From: Paracoccus isoporae
GTDB lineage: Bacteria > Pseudomonadota > Alphaproteobacteria > Rhodobacterales > Rhodobacteraceae
Direction: 5' to 3'
Assembly (NCBI RefSeq): GCF_900101865.1
Contig: NZ_FNAH01000004.1
Location: 62,001-126,000 of the forward strand
DNA: 64,000 nucleotides
Position numbers and translations under genes: made by a program. Shown in pieces: positions 18,953-28,675 of this stretch. Numbering within the stretch: the stretch's first letter is position 1; the number at the start of each line of letters is the position of its first letter. The notes beneath the pieces are model-generated. The model was not told the origin of the DNA. It did not search any database and worked only from the letters and a program-made list of their open reading frames with translations.

Positions 18953-20299
18953 TCAGGCGGCGGCGTTTTCCACCGCCTCGACGATGCTGTCCACCACCTC
19001 GCGCAGCATGATTTCGTCCTCGGCTTCGGCCATCACGCGGATCAGCGGCTCGGTGCCGGATTTGCGGATCAGCACCCGGCCGGTGCCGTTCAGCCGCGTC
19101 TCGCCCGAGGTGATGGCGCGCTGCACATTCTGTGCCGCGAGCGGATCGGAGCCTGCCGCGTAGCGCACATTCTTCAGCAATTGCGGGACCGGGTCGAACT
19201 GGTGGACCAGTTCCGAGGCGGTCTGCCCGGTCTCGGCCATCGCGGCGAGGAATTGCAGCCCGGCGATCAGTCCGTCGCCGGTGGTGGCGTAATCGGTCAT
19301 CACGATATGGCCGGATTGCTCGCCACCCAGGTTGAAGCCGCCCTCGCGCATCCGCTCCACGACATAGCGGTCCCCGACCTTGGTGCGCTCCAGCCGCAGG
19401 CCACGAGTGTCCAGGAACCGCTCCAGCCCCAGATTGGACATCACCGTGGCCACAAGGGCACCGCCGTCGAGCCGCCCCTGCTCCGCCCAACGCCCGGCCA
19501 TCAGCGCCATGAGCTGGTCGCCATCGGCCACCCGGCCCTTCTCGTCGATCAGGATCACCCGGTCGGCATCGCCGTCGAGGCAGATCCCTAGATCGGCCTG
19601 GTTGTCCAGCACCGCCTGCGCCGCGGCCTCGGGATGGGTCGAGCCGACGCCGTGATTGATGTTCAGCCCGTTCGGGGTGACGCCGATGCGCACCACATCC
19701 GCCCCCAGCTCATAGAGTACATCGGGCGCGGCGCGATAGGCGGCGCCATTGGCGCAGTCCACCACCACCTTCATCCCGTCCAGGCGTTGCCGCGCCGGGA
19801 AGGTGGTCTTGGCGTATTCGACATAGCGTCCGCGCCCGTCATCGATGCGGCGCACATTGCCCATGTTCTGCGGCTCGGCCGGGCGGATCTGACCGGCGAC
19901 GATGTTCTCGATCTCGGTCTCGGCCTCGTCGGACAGCTTGAAGCCGTCGGGGCCGAAGAACTTGATCCCGTTGTCATGGGCCGGGTTGTGGCTGGCGGAG
20001 ATCATGATCCCCAGATCCGCCCGCATGGAGCGGGTCAGAAACCCCACCGCCGGGGTCGGCACCGGACCGAGCAGCAGCACGTTCATCCCGGTCGAGGTCA
20101 GACCGGCGGTCAGGGCGGTTTCCAGCATATAGCAGGACAGCCTTGTGTCCTTGCCGATCACGACGCGATGCCCGTTGCGCCCGTCGCGGCGGAAATACCG
20201 CCCCGCCGCCGCCCCCAGCCGCATCGCCATCTCGGCCGTCATCGGATCGGAATTGGCCCGTCCCCGGACCCCGTCGGTTCCGAACAGCTTGCGTGTCAT
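18953..20299 (-). CDS. glmM: Phosphoglucosamine mutase
   Basis: It interconverts glucosamine 6- and 1-phosphate, supplying UDP-GlcNAc for peptidoglycan and LPS. The 448-residue enzyme has the N-terminal [14 protein letters not shown], the phosphoserine loop [17 protein letters not shown], the metal loop [11 protein letters not shown], the sugar-binding loop [10 protein letters not shown] and the phosphate-binding [12 protein letters not shown]. The start at 20299 overlaps the folP stop as ATGA. The gene is the last of a folB-folP-glmM operon. Together with murA in this window it belongs to the cell wall precursor route. Confidence 0.97.
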   Translation of the reverse strand: MTRKLFGTDGVRGRANSDPMTAEMAMRLGAAAGRYFRRDGRNGHRVVIGKDTRLSCYMLETALTAGLTSTGMNVLLLGPVPTPAVGFLTRSMRADLGIMISASHNPAHDNGIKFFGPDGFKLSDEAETEIENIVAGQIRPAEPQNMGNVRRIDDGRGRYVEYAKTTFPARQRLDGMKVVVDCANGAAYRAAPDVLYELGADVVRIGVTPNGLNINHGVGSTHPEAAAQAVLDNQADLGICLDGDADRVILIDEKGRVADGDQLMALMAGRWAEQGRLDGGALVATVMSNLGLERFLDTRGLRLERTKVGDRYVVERMREGGFNLGGEQSGHIVMTDYATTGDGLIAGLQFLAAMAETGQTASELVHQFDPVPQLLKNVRYAAGSDPLAAQNVQRAITSGETRLNGTGRVLIRKSGTEPLIRVMAEAEDEIMLREVVDSIVEAVENAAA

Positions 20300-21288
20300 C
20301 CTTCTGCCTTTCCTTGCGCGACCGCGCGCCACAGCGCCAGCCCCTGCCCTGTCATCGCCACATCATGTACCCGATGTATTTGCACCCCTTGCGCCACTGC
20401 CGCAAGCGTCACCGCCAGCGATCCCGGCCCGCGTTCCAGCGGATCGGACAGGCCGGTGACCTCGCCGATGAAGCGCTTGCGCGACGCCCCCAGCAGGACC
20501 GTGCAACCGAGCGCATGGAACAGCCCGATCCGGTTCAGGATGGCGAGGTTATGTGCCAGCGTCTTGCCGAAGCCGATCCCCGGATCCACCACGATCCGGT
20601 CGCGCGGGATGCCCGCCGCCCCGGCGTGGTCGATGCGCGCGGCGAGTGCGTCATAGACATCCAGCAGCACGTCGTCATAGCGCGGATCGTCCTGCATCGT
20701 CTCCGGCACGCCCTGCGCGTGCATCAGGCAGACCGGCAGCCCGCTCTCCGCCACCACCGACGCCAGATCGGGGTCGAAATCGAAGCCGGAGACGTCGTTC
20801 ACCATCCCGGCCCCGGCGGCGATTGCGGCGCGGGCGACACCGGCCTTTCGGGTATCGACCGAGATCGGCACCTGCCCCCGCAACGCCTCGATCACCGGGA
20901 GGATGCGCGCGATTTCCTCGGCGTCAGCGATGCGCACCGCGCCGGGCCGGGTCGATTCCCCGCCGATATCCAGAATATCGGTGCCCTGCGCGCTCAGCGC
21001 ACGGGCCTGCGCCACCCCATCATAGAGACCCCCATCCGAGAAGCTGTCGGGCGTCGCATTGACGATCCCCATCAGCGCGGGCCGGTCCATCGCAATCCCG
21101 CAGACCGGCGCGCGCGGCGCGGTCAGCCGTGCCAGCACCGCATCCGGCGCGGCCTCGGCCGGCAGGATCTCGGCCCCGCCGCCGCGCGACAGCCGCTCGA
21201 GCCGTGAGAACCGCACCCAGCCACCGGCGATCAGATGGGCGCCGCGGTCTTCGGGGACCGGGCGCCAATATGCGTCATCTGCGGTCAC
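20296..21288 (-). CDS. folP: Dihydropteroate synthase
   Basis: It joins 6-hydroxymethyl-dihydropterin diphosphate with p-aminobenzoate; it is the sulfonamide target. The TIM-barrel signatures are [59 protein letters not shown] and [12 protein letters not shown] place the start at GTG 21288 because it overlaps the folB stop as GTGA; this gives 330 residues, with about 80 residues before the barrel that are longer than in E. coli (282 aa). The open frame extends 35 codons further upstream, inside folB. Confidence 0.94.
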   Translation of the reverse strand: MTADDAYWRPVPEDRGAHLIAGGWVRFSRLERLSRGGGAEILPAEAAPDAVLARLTAPRAPVCGIAMDRPALMGIVNATPDSFSDGGLYDGVAQARALSAQGTDILDIGGESTRPGAVRIADAEEIARILPVIEALRGQVPISVDTRKAGVARAAIAAGAGMVNDVSGFDFDPDLASVVAESGLPVCLMHAQGVPETMQDDPRYDDVLLDVYDALAARIDHAGAAGIPRDRIVVDPGIGFGKTLAHNLAILNRIGLFHALGCTVLLGASRKRFIGEVTGLSDPLERGPGSLAVTLAAVAQGVQIHRVHDVAMTGQGLALWRAVAQGKAEG

Positions 21289-22067
21289 GTCCCGCTCCGC
21301 GCAACAGGGAGGGCCGTCGGCAGATCCGGCATCTCTGCCTGCGCCGGCAGGGCCAGGTCCAGCCGCCCCGCCCCGATCCGTTCGGCCAGCCACAGCGCAA
21401 TCGCGACCGGATCGGCCTCCAGCCCGGCCACATCGGCCGTCATCCGCGCCGGCGCCCAGACGATCGGCCGCGCCTCCTTCACCGCCCAGTCAAGCTCGGT
21501 CCGGCTGTCGGCCACGTCCAGGCCCAGCCGGCCACCAAGCGCCCAGGCCGCCTGATCGAGCGCCAGCAGCGCGACCCGGCGGTCATTGCCGCCCGCAGGC
21601 ACCGGCAGATCCGGCGCGTCCGGGGTCAGGATGACGGCCCCTTCCGGGCGCGGCACCTCGGCGCCGTGGAACAGCACGATCGGGGCCAGCAACCAGGCAT
21701 CGGCGGCAACCCGGCCGCGCCGCCGGGTCAGCGTCACGCCAAGCGCGCCGGGCACGCGGTCCAGCTTTTCGACCGTCACCGTGACGCGCCCCGCGCGCGG
21801 GTGGACGAGCACCCCCGCCGCGATCTTTTCGGCCAGGGTTTCCAGCAGGTTCAGCCGCTCATCCGTCACGGCGGCGGCGACCGCATCGGTCAGCACGTCA
21901 TAAGACAGGATCCGGTCCACATCATCGGCCACGCCGATCACCGGCTGGGCGAGATCCACCGTGACGCCGAAGCGCAGGCGCTGAAGGCGGCCCCGTTCGG
22001 ACTGGAAGGCGCCGATTTCGGCCTCCAGGACGTAATCGCGCAGGTGGATCTGATCAGGCTGGTCCAT
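21285..22067 (-). CDS. folB: Dihydroneopterin aldolase with a C-terminal extension
   Basis: FolB cleaves dihydroneopterin to 6-hydroxymethyl-dihydropterin, just before the folP branch. Residues 1-120 match the family: IHLRDYVLEAEIGAFQSERGRLQRLRFGV, DDVDRILSYDVLTDAV, LNLLETLAEKIAAGVL and VTVTVEKLDRVPGA. The remaining 140 residues (from about DAWLLAPIVLF) are not part of a standard 120-residue FolB and match no domain I can name; they contain NDRRVALLALDQAAWALG. The gene heads the folB-folP-glmM operon with GTGA coupling to folP. Confidence 0.88.
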   Translation of the reverse strand: MDQPDQIHLRDYVLEAEIGAFQSERGRLQRLRFGVTVDLAQPVIGVADDVDRILSYDVLTDAVAAAVTDERLNLLETLAEKIAAGVLVHPRAGRVTVTVEKLDRVPGALGVTLTRRRGRVAADAWLLAPIVLFHGAEVPRPEGAVILTPDAPDLPVPAGGNDRRVALLALDQAAWALGGRLGLDVADSRTELDWAVKEARPIVWAPARMTADVAGLEADPVAIALWLAERIGAGRLDLALPAQAEMPDLPTALPVARSGT

Positions 22068-22164
22068 CGACCCCAGATTTCAAAGAAAAGGCCCCGCCGC
22101 AAGGGGCAGGGCCGGTCCGGGGGCAAGTCGCTGGCGACATTCGGCAATGCCGTGCGGCAACCGC

Positions 22165-22680
22165 TCAGTTCGAGGCGACGCGGCGACCGTTGCGATAGAA
22201 GATATGCGCGCCGATCTTGGTGGTCCGGGTGAAGCGTTTCGACCAGGACGGGCGGACTGCCGTGGTGTGGAAATAGGTGGCCCCGTCGGTCAGGGCGCGC
22301 GGCGCGCCGGCAAGCGCATCCGCGGCGATCTGGCGCGCGCGGGCGGCGGCGGCGGCATTGGCCATGCGCAGCCCCTTCTTATAGCTGAACTGGCCGCGCT
22401 GATAGACGACGCCGCAGACCGAGTTCGGGAACGCACCGCTGTCGACGCGGTTCAGGATCACCTCGGCCACGGCGCGCTGACCGCTGCGACCTTCGCCGCG
22501 GGCCTCGAAATACAGCGCCTCGGTCAGGCAGGCCAGCGAATCCGCGCCGCCATAGCGCGCTTGGGTCAGGGTTTCGGGACCGCGGGCGGGATCGGCATTG
22601 GCAGCAATCGGTGCGGTGAGCGGCAGCGCAAGCAAAACACTCACGGCTAGTCCGGCCAGCTTGCGGGTCGGCATCGGCAT
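22165..22680 (-). CDS. SleB-like cell wall hydrolase
   Basis: A 171-residue exported protein with the Hydrolase_2 (SleB) domain. SleB homologues cleave peptidoglycan as lytic transglycosylases. Residues 1-30 are a signal peptide ending ANA. The domain shows CLTEALYFEARGEGRSGQ, whose Glu is the probable catalytic residue, then AVAEVILNRVDSGAFPNSVCGVV, and the C-terminal GATYFHTTAVRPSWS. The ATG at 22680 has AGGAAA 8 nt upstream and a second ATG two codons on. In non-spore-forming Rhodobacteraceae these proteins likely act in wall remodelling rather than germination. Confidence 0.87.
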   Translation of the reverse strand: MPMPTRKLAGLAVSVLLALPLTAPIAANADPARGPETLTQARYGGADSLACLTEALYFEARGEGRSGQRAVAEVILNRVDSGAFPNSVCGVVYQRGQFSYKKGLRMANAAAAARARQIAADALAGAPRALTDGATYFHTTAVRPSWSKRFTRTTKIGAHIFYRNGRRVASN

Positions 22681-22910
22681 TGGTGGTTTCCTGTCTCTCG
22701 TTCTTGCGGACCGAGCAGAGGCCCGCGGATCGTCGCGGAACCTACACAGTTGGCATCGCCGCAGGCCACGCAAAGCCGCGCCCGGATCCAGAACAATGCG
22801 GATTCAACCGATTACAGGCGAGATCCCGCCGATGCTTCACTGCAGCATGGGCAAGTTCGCGCCATTTCGCGCTTGCAGCATCCCGCGGCCGCGCCGCAGG
22901 AGGCGGCGAA

Positions 22911-25454
22911 TCACGCAGACGCGCCGCGCCGTCCCCGAATCGATTCCTGTGCCGCGGCAAGTCGCGCCACCGGCACCCGGAAGGGCGAACAGGAAATGTA
23001 ATCCAGCCCCGCCCGGTGGCAGAAGGCGATGGATTGCGGGTTGCCGCCATGCTCTCCGCAGACGGCGATGGTGATGTCGGGCGCGACCTCGCGGGCGCGG
23101 CCGGCGCCGGTCAGCAGCAATTCGCCCACCCCGTCCTCGTCGAGAATATGGAACGGATCCTCGTCATAGACGCCCTGCTGGACGTAGGATCCCATGAACC
23201 GGCCGGCATCGTCGCGCGACAGCCCGTAGGTCATCTGGGTCAGGTCGTTCGTGCCGAAGGACAGGAAGGCGGAGTGCCGGGCAATGTCGCCGGCGCGCAG
23301 CGCGGCACGCGGGGTTTCGACCATCACCCCCAGCCGATAGGTGAAATCCTGACCGGTCTCGTTGCGCACCGCCGCGGCCACGGCGTCGATTCGGGTCTTG
23401 ACGATCTCGACCTCGCGCCGCGCGCTGACGAGCGGGATCATGATCTCCGGCACCACCACGTCGCCGGAGGAGGCGGCGGCAATCGCGGCCTCGAAGATGG
23501 CACGGGCCTGCATGTCGTAGATCTCGGGCACGGTCAGACCCAGCCTTACCCCGCGCATGCCGAGCATCGGGTTGAACTCCGACAGCGCGTCGATCCGGCG
23601 GGTCACGTCGGACAGCGGCAGGTCCAGCGATTCGGCCAGCCCCCGGATCCCTTCGCGATCCTGCGGCAGAAATTCGTGCAATGGCGGGTCGAACAGCCGG
23701 ATCGTGACCGGATGGCCGGCCATGATGTGGAACAGCTCGGAGAAATCCTGACGCTGGATCGGCAGCAGCCGGGCGAGTGCGACGCGACGATCCTCGGGGC
23801 TGTCGGCGAAGATCATCTCGCGCATGATCGGCAGGCGCATCTCGTCGAAGAACATATGCTCGGTCCGGCACAGCCCGATCCCTTCGGCCTGGAACATGCG
23901 GGCAGTGCGCGCATCCTCCGGCGTGTCGGCGTTGGCCCGCACCCCCAGGTCGCGCAGATCGTCCGCCCATGTCAGAAGCTGGTTGAAACTGTCGTCAAGC
24001 GCCGGCTCCAGCATCTCGGCCGAGCCTGCCAGCACCTCGCCGGAGGTGCCGTCGATGGTGATGAGGTCGCCCTCCTTCAGCACCCGCCCCCCCGCGCGCA
24101 GCACGCCCGCCCGCGCGTCGATGCTGATCCGGCTGGCGCCCACGATGCAGGGCAGGCCCAGCCCGCGCGCGATCACCGCCGCATGGCTGGTCATGCCGCC
24201 ACGTTCGGTCAGCACGGCCACGGCGGCATGCATCCCGCGAATATCCTCCGGCGCAGTTTCCCGGCGAACCAGAACACAGCTTTCCCCCCGCGCGGCCGAG
24301 GATTGCGCGGCGGTGGCCGAGAACACGATCCGCCCTGCCGCGGCACCGGGGCTGGCATCGATGCCGCGGGCGACGATGTCGCGGGGCGCGCGCGGATCGA
24401 CCTGGTAATGCATCAGCTCCGACAGGGCCCGCGGCTCCACCCGCAGCACCGCCTCCTCGGTGGGAATGATCCCGTCCTCGGCCAGCGAGACACTGATCCG
24501 CACCGCCGCGCGCGAGGATCGCTGGACCCGCAGCGCGTCAATGATCGACAGCGCCCCGTCGGAAACCACGAATTCGATCATCATCTCGTCGCGCAGCCGC
24601 ACCCGCGCGGCGCGGCAATATTCCACCAGATCCGCGAAAAGCTGCGGCGCTGCGTCTTCCAGGGCCGGGCCGCGCTCGTCGCGGGTCAGATAGAGCGTTT
24701 CGGCATTCTCGGCCTTCGTCGTGCCCTGCATTTGGCCGCGGAACCGCCCGGTGATGCGCGCAGCGCCGCTGACCGAATCGATAAGCTGGATCGTGCCGGA
24801 GCCGCTGAGGCCCGGCCCGACGGCAAGCGCCATCTGCTGGACCACCAGGCCAAGCGGCGCATCTTCCGGCGCGCCCTTGGCCTGGCGCAGCAGGCGAGCG
24901 GTGGGCGATTCCCAGGCCCGCGCCATGGAGCGCAGCACCTCGGTCAACTGCCGGATCGGATCCTGCGGAAACTCCTCGTCCATCTCGGCGCGATAGGCGG
25001 CCAGGCTGCGCGACAACGCCCCCTCGCCGCTTTCGGCAAACATGTCCGGGTCAAGCCGGGCGACGTTGATGGCATAGGACTGCACGAAGGACAGGTAGAT
25101 CGCATCCGCCGCCTGCCGGCCGTGGCTTTCGATCAGCCGCTGATAGCAGGCATCGTTGATCCCCACATTCAGCACAGTGCCCGGCCCGCCCCATTCGGGA
25201 TTGACCGCCGAGGGGCGCACGATCACCAGCCCGTCGCCATTGGCAAACAGCGCGCCGAGCGCATCGGCATCGGGCATCACCCCCTGCGCCATGGCGCGCA
25301 CCGCCTCGGCGGCGATGGCGAAGGAGCGCGGCACCGGCAGCTCCATCCGCACCAGCCGTTGCAGGCATTTCGCACGCCAGCCATGCGCCTCGACGGACAC
25401 CTTCGCATCCGCTGCGATTTCCACGATATCCGAAGGGGTCAGGCGGCGTGTCAT
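22911..25454 (-). CDS. PPDK-like PEP-utilising protein with divergent nucleotide-binding half
   Basis: The 847-residue protein has the architecture of pyruvate phosphate dikinase, which interconverts pyruvate, ATP and Pi with PEP, AMP and PPi. The phosphohistidine loop is intact (GGMTSHAAVIARG, His424), as is the PEP-binding barrel (GLCRTEHMFF, LSFGTNDLTQMTYG and CGEHGGN with Cys799). The N-terminal ATP-grasp half is degenerate: the usual glycine-rich KGANL segment is missing, and the usual VRSGARASMPGM region reads IVRPSAVNPEWGGPG before TVLNVGIND. It may phosphorylate a different acceptor or have lost ATP chemistry. It diverges from selD. Confidence 0.8.
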   Translation of the reverse strand: MTRRLTPSDIVEIAADAKVSVEAHGWRAKCLQRLVRMELPVPRSFAIAAEAVRAMAQGVMPDADALGALFANGDGLVIVRPSAVNPEWGGPGTVLNVGINDACYQRLIESHGRQAADAIYLSFVQSYAINVARLDPDMFAESGEGALSRSLAAYRAEMDEEFPQDPIRQLTEVLRSMARAWESPTARLLRQAKGAPEDAPLGLVVQQMALAVGPGLSGSGTIQLIDSVSGAARITGRFRGQMQGTTKAENAETLYLTRDERGPALEDAAPQLFADLVEYCRAARVRLRDEMMIEFVVSDGALSIIDALRVQRSSRAAVRISVSLAEDGIIPTEEAVLRVEPRALSELMHYQVDPRAPRDIVARGIDASPGAAAGRIVFSATAAQSSAARGESCVLVRRETAPEDIRGMHAAVAVLTERGGMTSHAAVIARGLGLPCIVGASRISIDARAGVLRAGGRVLKEGDLITIDGTSGEVLAGSAEMLEPALDDSFNQLLTWADDLRDLGVRANADTPEDARTARMFQAEGIGLCRTEHMFFDEMRLPIMREMIFADSPEDRRVALARLLPIQRQDFSELFHIMAGHPVTIRLFDPPLHEFLPQDREGIRGLAESLDLPLSDVTRRIDALSEFNPMLGMRGVRLGLTVPEIYDMQARAIFEAAIAAASSGDVVVPEIMIPLVSARREVEIVKTRIDAVAAAVRNETGQDFTYRLGVMVETPRAALRAGDIARHSAFLSFGTNDLTQMTYGLSRDDAGRFMGSYVQQGVYDEDPFHILDEDGVGELLLTGAGRAREVAPDITIAVCGEHGGNPQSIAFCHRAGLDYISCSPFRVPVARLAAAQESIRGRRGASA

Positions 25455-25560
25455 CTTGGTGATACATTACCTATCATGCCGCATTTTCTGCAAGTGCGAG
25501 ATGGCGCTGTGCTTCGCTTTTCCGCGGCGTTAGACTGGCCGGAAATCCAAGGAGGCGGCG

Positions 25561-26586
25561 ATGCGACTGACGGAACTGGCCCATGGCGGCGGATGCGGGT
25601 GCAAGCTGGGCCCGGCGGTGCTGAGCGAATTGCTGGCCGATCAGCCGATAACGCAGGCATTTCCGCAATTGCTGGTCGGCAACGCGGAATCCGACGATGC
25701 CGCGGTGTGGCAGATCGACGAGCGTACCTGCGTGGTGGCGACGACGGATTTCTTCATGCCGATGGTGGATGATGCGCGCGATTTCGGCCGCATCGCCGCG
25801 ACCAACGCGATTTCCGACATCTATGCGATGGGCGGACGGCCGATCATGGCGCTCGCCATTCTCGGCATGCCGATCAACGTGATGGACCCGGCCACAATCC
25901 GCGAGATCCTGGGGGGCGGGGCCGATATCTGCGCCGAGGCGGGGATACCCATTGCGGGCGGCCATTCCATCGACGCGCCTGAGCCGATCTACGGCCTCGC
26001 CGTGATCGGGCTGTGCGCGCCCGAGGATCTGCGCCGCAATGGTGGCGCCCGGCCCGGCGATGCGCTGATCCTGACCAAGCCGCTCGGCGTCGGGATCTAT
26101 TCCAACGCGATCAAGAAGGGCACGGCGCGGGCAGAGGATGTGGCGGAGATGATCGAGAGCTGCACCACGCTGAACCGGATCGGGCAGGATCTGTCGCACC
26201 TGCCGGAGGTCCACGCCCTGACCGATGTGACCGGCTTCGGCGTTCTGGGCCACGGGATGGAGATGGCGCGCGGCGCGGGCTGCGGCTTGCGGATCACGCG
26301 TTCCGCCCTTCCGCTACTGGACCGGGCTGCGGAGCTGGCAGAAAGCGGCCACGGCACCGGGGCCAGCGGGCGGAACTGGGACGCGGTCGGCAAAGCGGTT
26401 CGCCTGCCGGGTGACATCACAGAGGCTGAGCGCACCATCCTGACCGATCCGCAGACCTCGGGCGGGTTGCTGGTCGCCATCACACCCGACGCAGCGGACC
26501 GGGTGCTGGCGCAGATCCGCGCGCGCCACCCCAAGGCGGCGATGATCGGCTCGGTCGTTGAAGGCGCCGGGATCGAGGTCGTCTGA
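25561..26586 (+). CDS. selD: Selenide, water dikinase (Cys form)
   Basis: SelD makes selenophosphate from selenide and ATP, the selenium donor for selenocysteine and for 2-selenouridine in tRNA. The 341-residue protein begins with [14 protein letters not shown], where Cys12 and Lys15 align with the catalytic pair; the residue is Cys, not UGA. ATP-site segments include [36 protein letters not shown] and [19 protein letters not shown] sits 5 nt before the ATG. No selA, selB, selC or selU is in the window, so the use of the product is not shown. Confidence 0.95.
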   Translation: MRLTELAHGGGCGCKLGPAVLSELLADQPITQAFPQLLVGNAESDDAAVWQIDERTCVVATTDFFMPMVDDARDFGRIAATNAISDIYAMGGRPIMALAILGMPINVMDPATIREILGGGADICAEAGIPIAGGHSIDAPEPIYGLAVIGLCAPEDLRRNGGARPGDALILTKPLGVGIYSNAIKKGTARAEDVAEMIESCTTLNRIGQDLSHLPEVHALTDVTGFGVLGHGMEMARGAGCGLRITRSALPLLDRAAELAESGHGTGASGRNWDAVGKAVRLPGDITEAERTILTDPQTSGGLLVAITPDAADRVLAQIRARHPKAAMIGSVVEGAGIEVV

Positions 26587-26611
26587 CCAGCCGAGCCGCG
26601 ATAGCCCGGGC

Positions 26612-28636
26612 TCAGATCAGCCCGCGCCCGGTCAACAGAGGCTCCACCCCCGGCATCCGCTCGCGGAAGGCCGTCCACAGCTCATCGGCCGGGGCCGATC
26701 CGCCGCGCGACAGGATCGTCTCCTCCAGCCGCCGCGCGGTGTCCGAATCGAAAGCATCCCCCGCCTCGCGGAAGGCGGCGAAGGCGTCGGCATCCATCAC
26801 CTCGGACCACAGATAGGAATAATACCCGGCGGAATAGCCGTCCCCCGAAAACACATGCCCGAAATGCGGCGAGGCGTGGCGCATCGGGATCGCCATCGGC
26901 GCGTTCAGACCGGCCAGGATCTCGGCCTGCCGCGCCATCGGGTCGGCGGGGGGCTGGCCGCGATGCAAGGCCAGATCGACAAAGGCGCTTTGAAGATATT
27001 CCAGCGTCGAGAACCCCTGATCGGCATTGCCCGCCGCGATCACCCGGTCGCGCAGATCGGCGGGCAGCGCCGCGCCCGTCTCGACATGGCGGGCATGTTT
27101 GTCCAGCACCTCGGGCTGTTCCAGCCAATGCTCGTAAAGCTGGCTCGGCAGTTCCACGAAATCCCGCGCAACCGATGTGCCCGAGATTGACGGCCAGGTC
27201 ACGTCGGACAGGATGTGATGCAGCGCGTGGCCGAATTCATGGAACAGCGTGCCGGCATCGTCCCAGGACAGATAGGCCGGGGCGCCGGGCTCGGCGGGCG
27301 GGGTGAAGTTGCAGACATTGGTGACGATCGCCCGCTGCCCCGCCCCGATCTTGTGCTGATATTGCAACGCGCCGCACCACGCGCCCGACCGCTTCGACGG
27401 CCGCGCGAAGTAATCGCCCAGCAGGATCGCCATCTCGCGCCCGTTTCTCGTGACCTGCCAGGCGCGGACATCATGCGACCAAAGCGGCGCCTCGAACGGG
27501 GTGAATTCCAGCCCGAACAGGCGATGCGCCACGTCGAAAACTGCGCCGAGCATGGCATCCAGCGTCAGATAGGGCTTCACCGCCCCCTGATCGAAATCAT
27601 GCTCCTGCTGGCGGCGGCGCTCGGCATAGTAGCGCCAGTCCCAGGGCGCCAGCTCCGCGTTGAGCCCATCCTGCTGCATCATCGCGGACAGCACGGCGGC
27701 ATCCTCATCCGTGCGGCGCTTCGCGGCCTGCCACACCTCGGAAAGCAGATCCTCCACCCGCTCGGCCGTGCCGGCCATTTCCGGTTCCAGCTTGTAGGCG
27801 GCGAAATCCGCGTAACCCAGCAATTGCGCGCGTTCGTGGCGCAGCGCCAGGATCTCGGCGATGATTCCGGTATTGTCCGTCTCCGCCCCGCCCGCGCCAT
27901 CGCCGCTGCCCCGCGCGACCCAGGCCCGCCAGGCCCGTTCGCGCAGGTCGCGGTCATCGGAATATTGCAGGAACGGCACGATCAGCGACCGGTTCAGCGT
28001 CACCACCTGCCCTGTCCGGCCCCTCTCCTTCGCCGCCGCCCCCATCGAGTTCAGCAACCAGTCCGGCAACCCGTCCAGACGATCCTGCGGCACCTCCATG
28101 ACGAAATCGCGCTCATCCGCCAGCACGTTCTGCCCGAAATCGGTATAGAGCACGGCCAAACGCTGACGGATCTCCGTCATGCGCGTGCGGTCGGCCCCGG
28201 TCAGCCCGGCCCCCGCCCGGCGCAGGTCGCGCAGCGCAAGCTCGGTGATCCGGCGATCCTCGGGCGCAAGGGTGTCGGCCTGATTCCAGACCGCCGACAC
28301 CCGGTCGAACAGGCGCTTGTCCATGCTGACCCGGCTGTTATAGGCGGCGAGCTTCGGCGCGAACTCACGGCTCAGCGCCTCGCGCCGGTCGTTCGAATCC
28401 ACCCCGGTCAGCGTGTAGAACACCGCGCAGACCCGGTTCAGCTTCTCCTCGGCGGTTTCCATGGCCGCGACGGTGTTGTCGAAGCTGGCCGGTTCGGGAT
28501 TTGCGGCGATGGCCTCCATCGCTTCGGCGGACGCGGTCAGCGCCGGCTCCATCGCCGGGGCGAAATCATCGTCGGAGATGTGGTCGAAGCGCGGCAGACC
28601 GTGCGGGCCGGCCCAGTCGGTGAGTTCGCGGTTCAT
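26612..28636 (-). CDS. M3-family oligopeptidase (oligopeptidase A/Dcp-like)
   Basis: A 674-residue zinc metallopeptidase that degrades short peptides in the cytoplasm. The zinc motif HEFGHALHH starts at His466 and is followed by the third ligand region (ARDFVELPSQLYEHW). Other family segments are YKLEPEMAGT, GAWCGALQY and HVFSGDGYSAGYYSYLWSEVMDADAF. No signal peptide is visible. The ATG at 28636 follows GGGGAG; the frame is open 12 codons more. It is separated by 39 bp from the upstream ThiF-like gene on the same strand. Confidence 0.93.
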   Translation of the reverse strand: MNRELTDWAGPHGLPRFDHISDDDFAPAMEPALTASAEAMEAIAANPEPASFDNTVAAMETAEEKLNRVCAVFYTLTGVDSNDRREALSREFAPKLAAYNSRVSMDKRLFDRVSAVWNQADTLAPEDRRITELALRDLRRAGAGLTGADRTRMTEIRQRLAVLYTDFGQNVLADERDFVMEVPQDRLDGLPDWLLNSMGAAAKERGRTGQVVTLNRSLIVPFLQYSDDRDLRERAWRAWVARGSGDGAGGAETDNTGIIAEILALRHERAQLLGYADFAAYKLEPEMAGTAERVEDLLSEVWQAAKRRTDEDAAVLSAMMQQDGLNAELAPWDWRYYAERRRQQEHDFDQGAVKPYLTLDAMLGAVFDVAHRLFGLEFTPFEAPLWSHDVRAWQVTRNGREMAILLGDYFARPSKRSGAWCGALQYQHKIGAGQRAIVTNVCNFTPPAEPGAPAYLSWDDAGTLFHEFGHALHHILSDVTWPSISGTSVARDFVELPSQLYEHWLEQPEVLDKHARHVETGAALPADLRDRVIAAGNADQGFSTLEYLQSAFVDLALHRGQPPADPMARQAEILAGLNAPMAIPMRHASPHFGHVFSGDGYSAGYYSYLWSEVMDADAFAAFREAGDAFDSDTARRLEETILSRGGSAPADELWTAFRERMPGVEPLLTGRGLI

Positions 28637-28675
28637 GGAGAGTCTCCCCTTGCCGGATGTGATCTGCGCCACAGG

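Noticed and set aside
22680..25772. A 1030-codon open frame on the plus strand opposite the PPDK-like gene
   Set aside because: It is a GC-driven shadow frame: no family motif, low-complexity His/Arg/Gln content, and the minus strand has a full recognisable protein.
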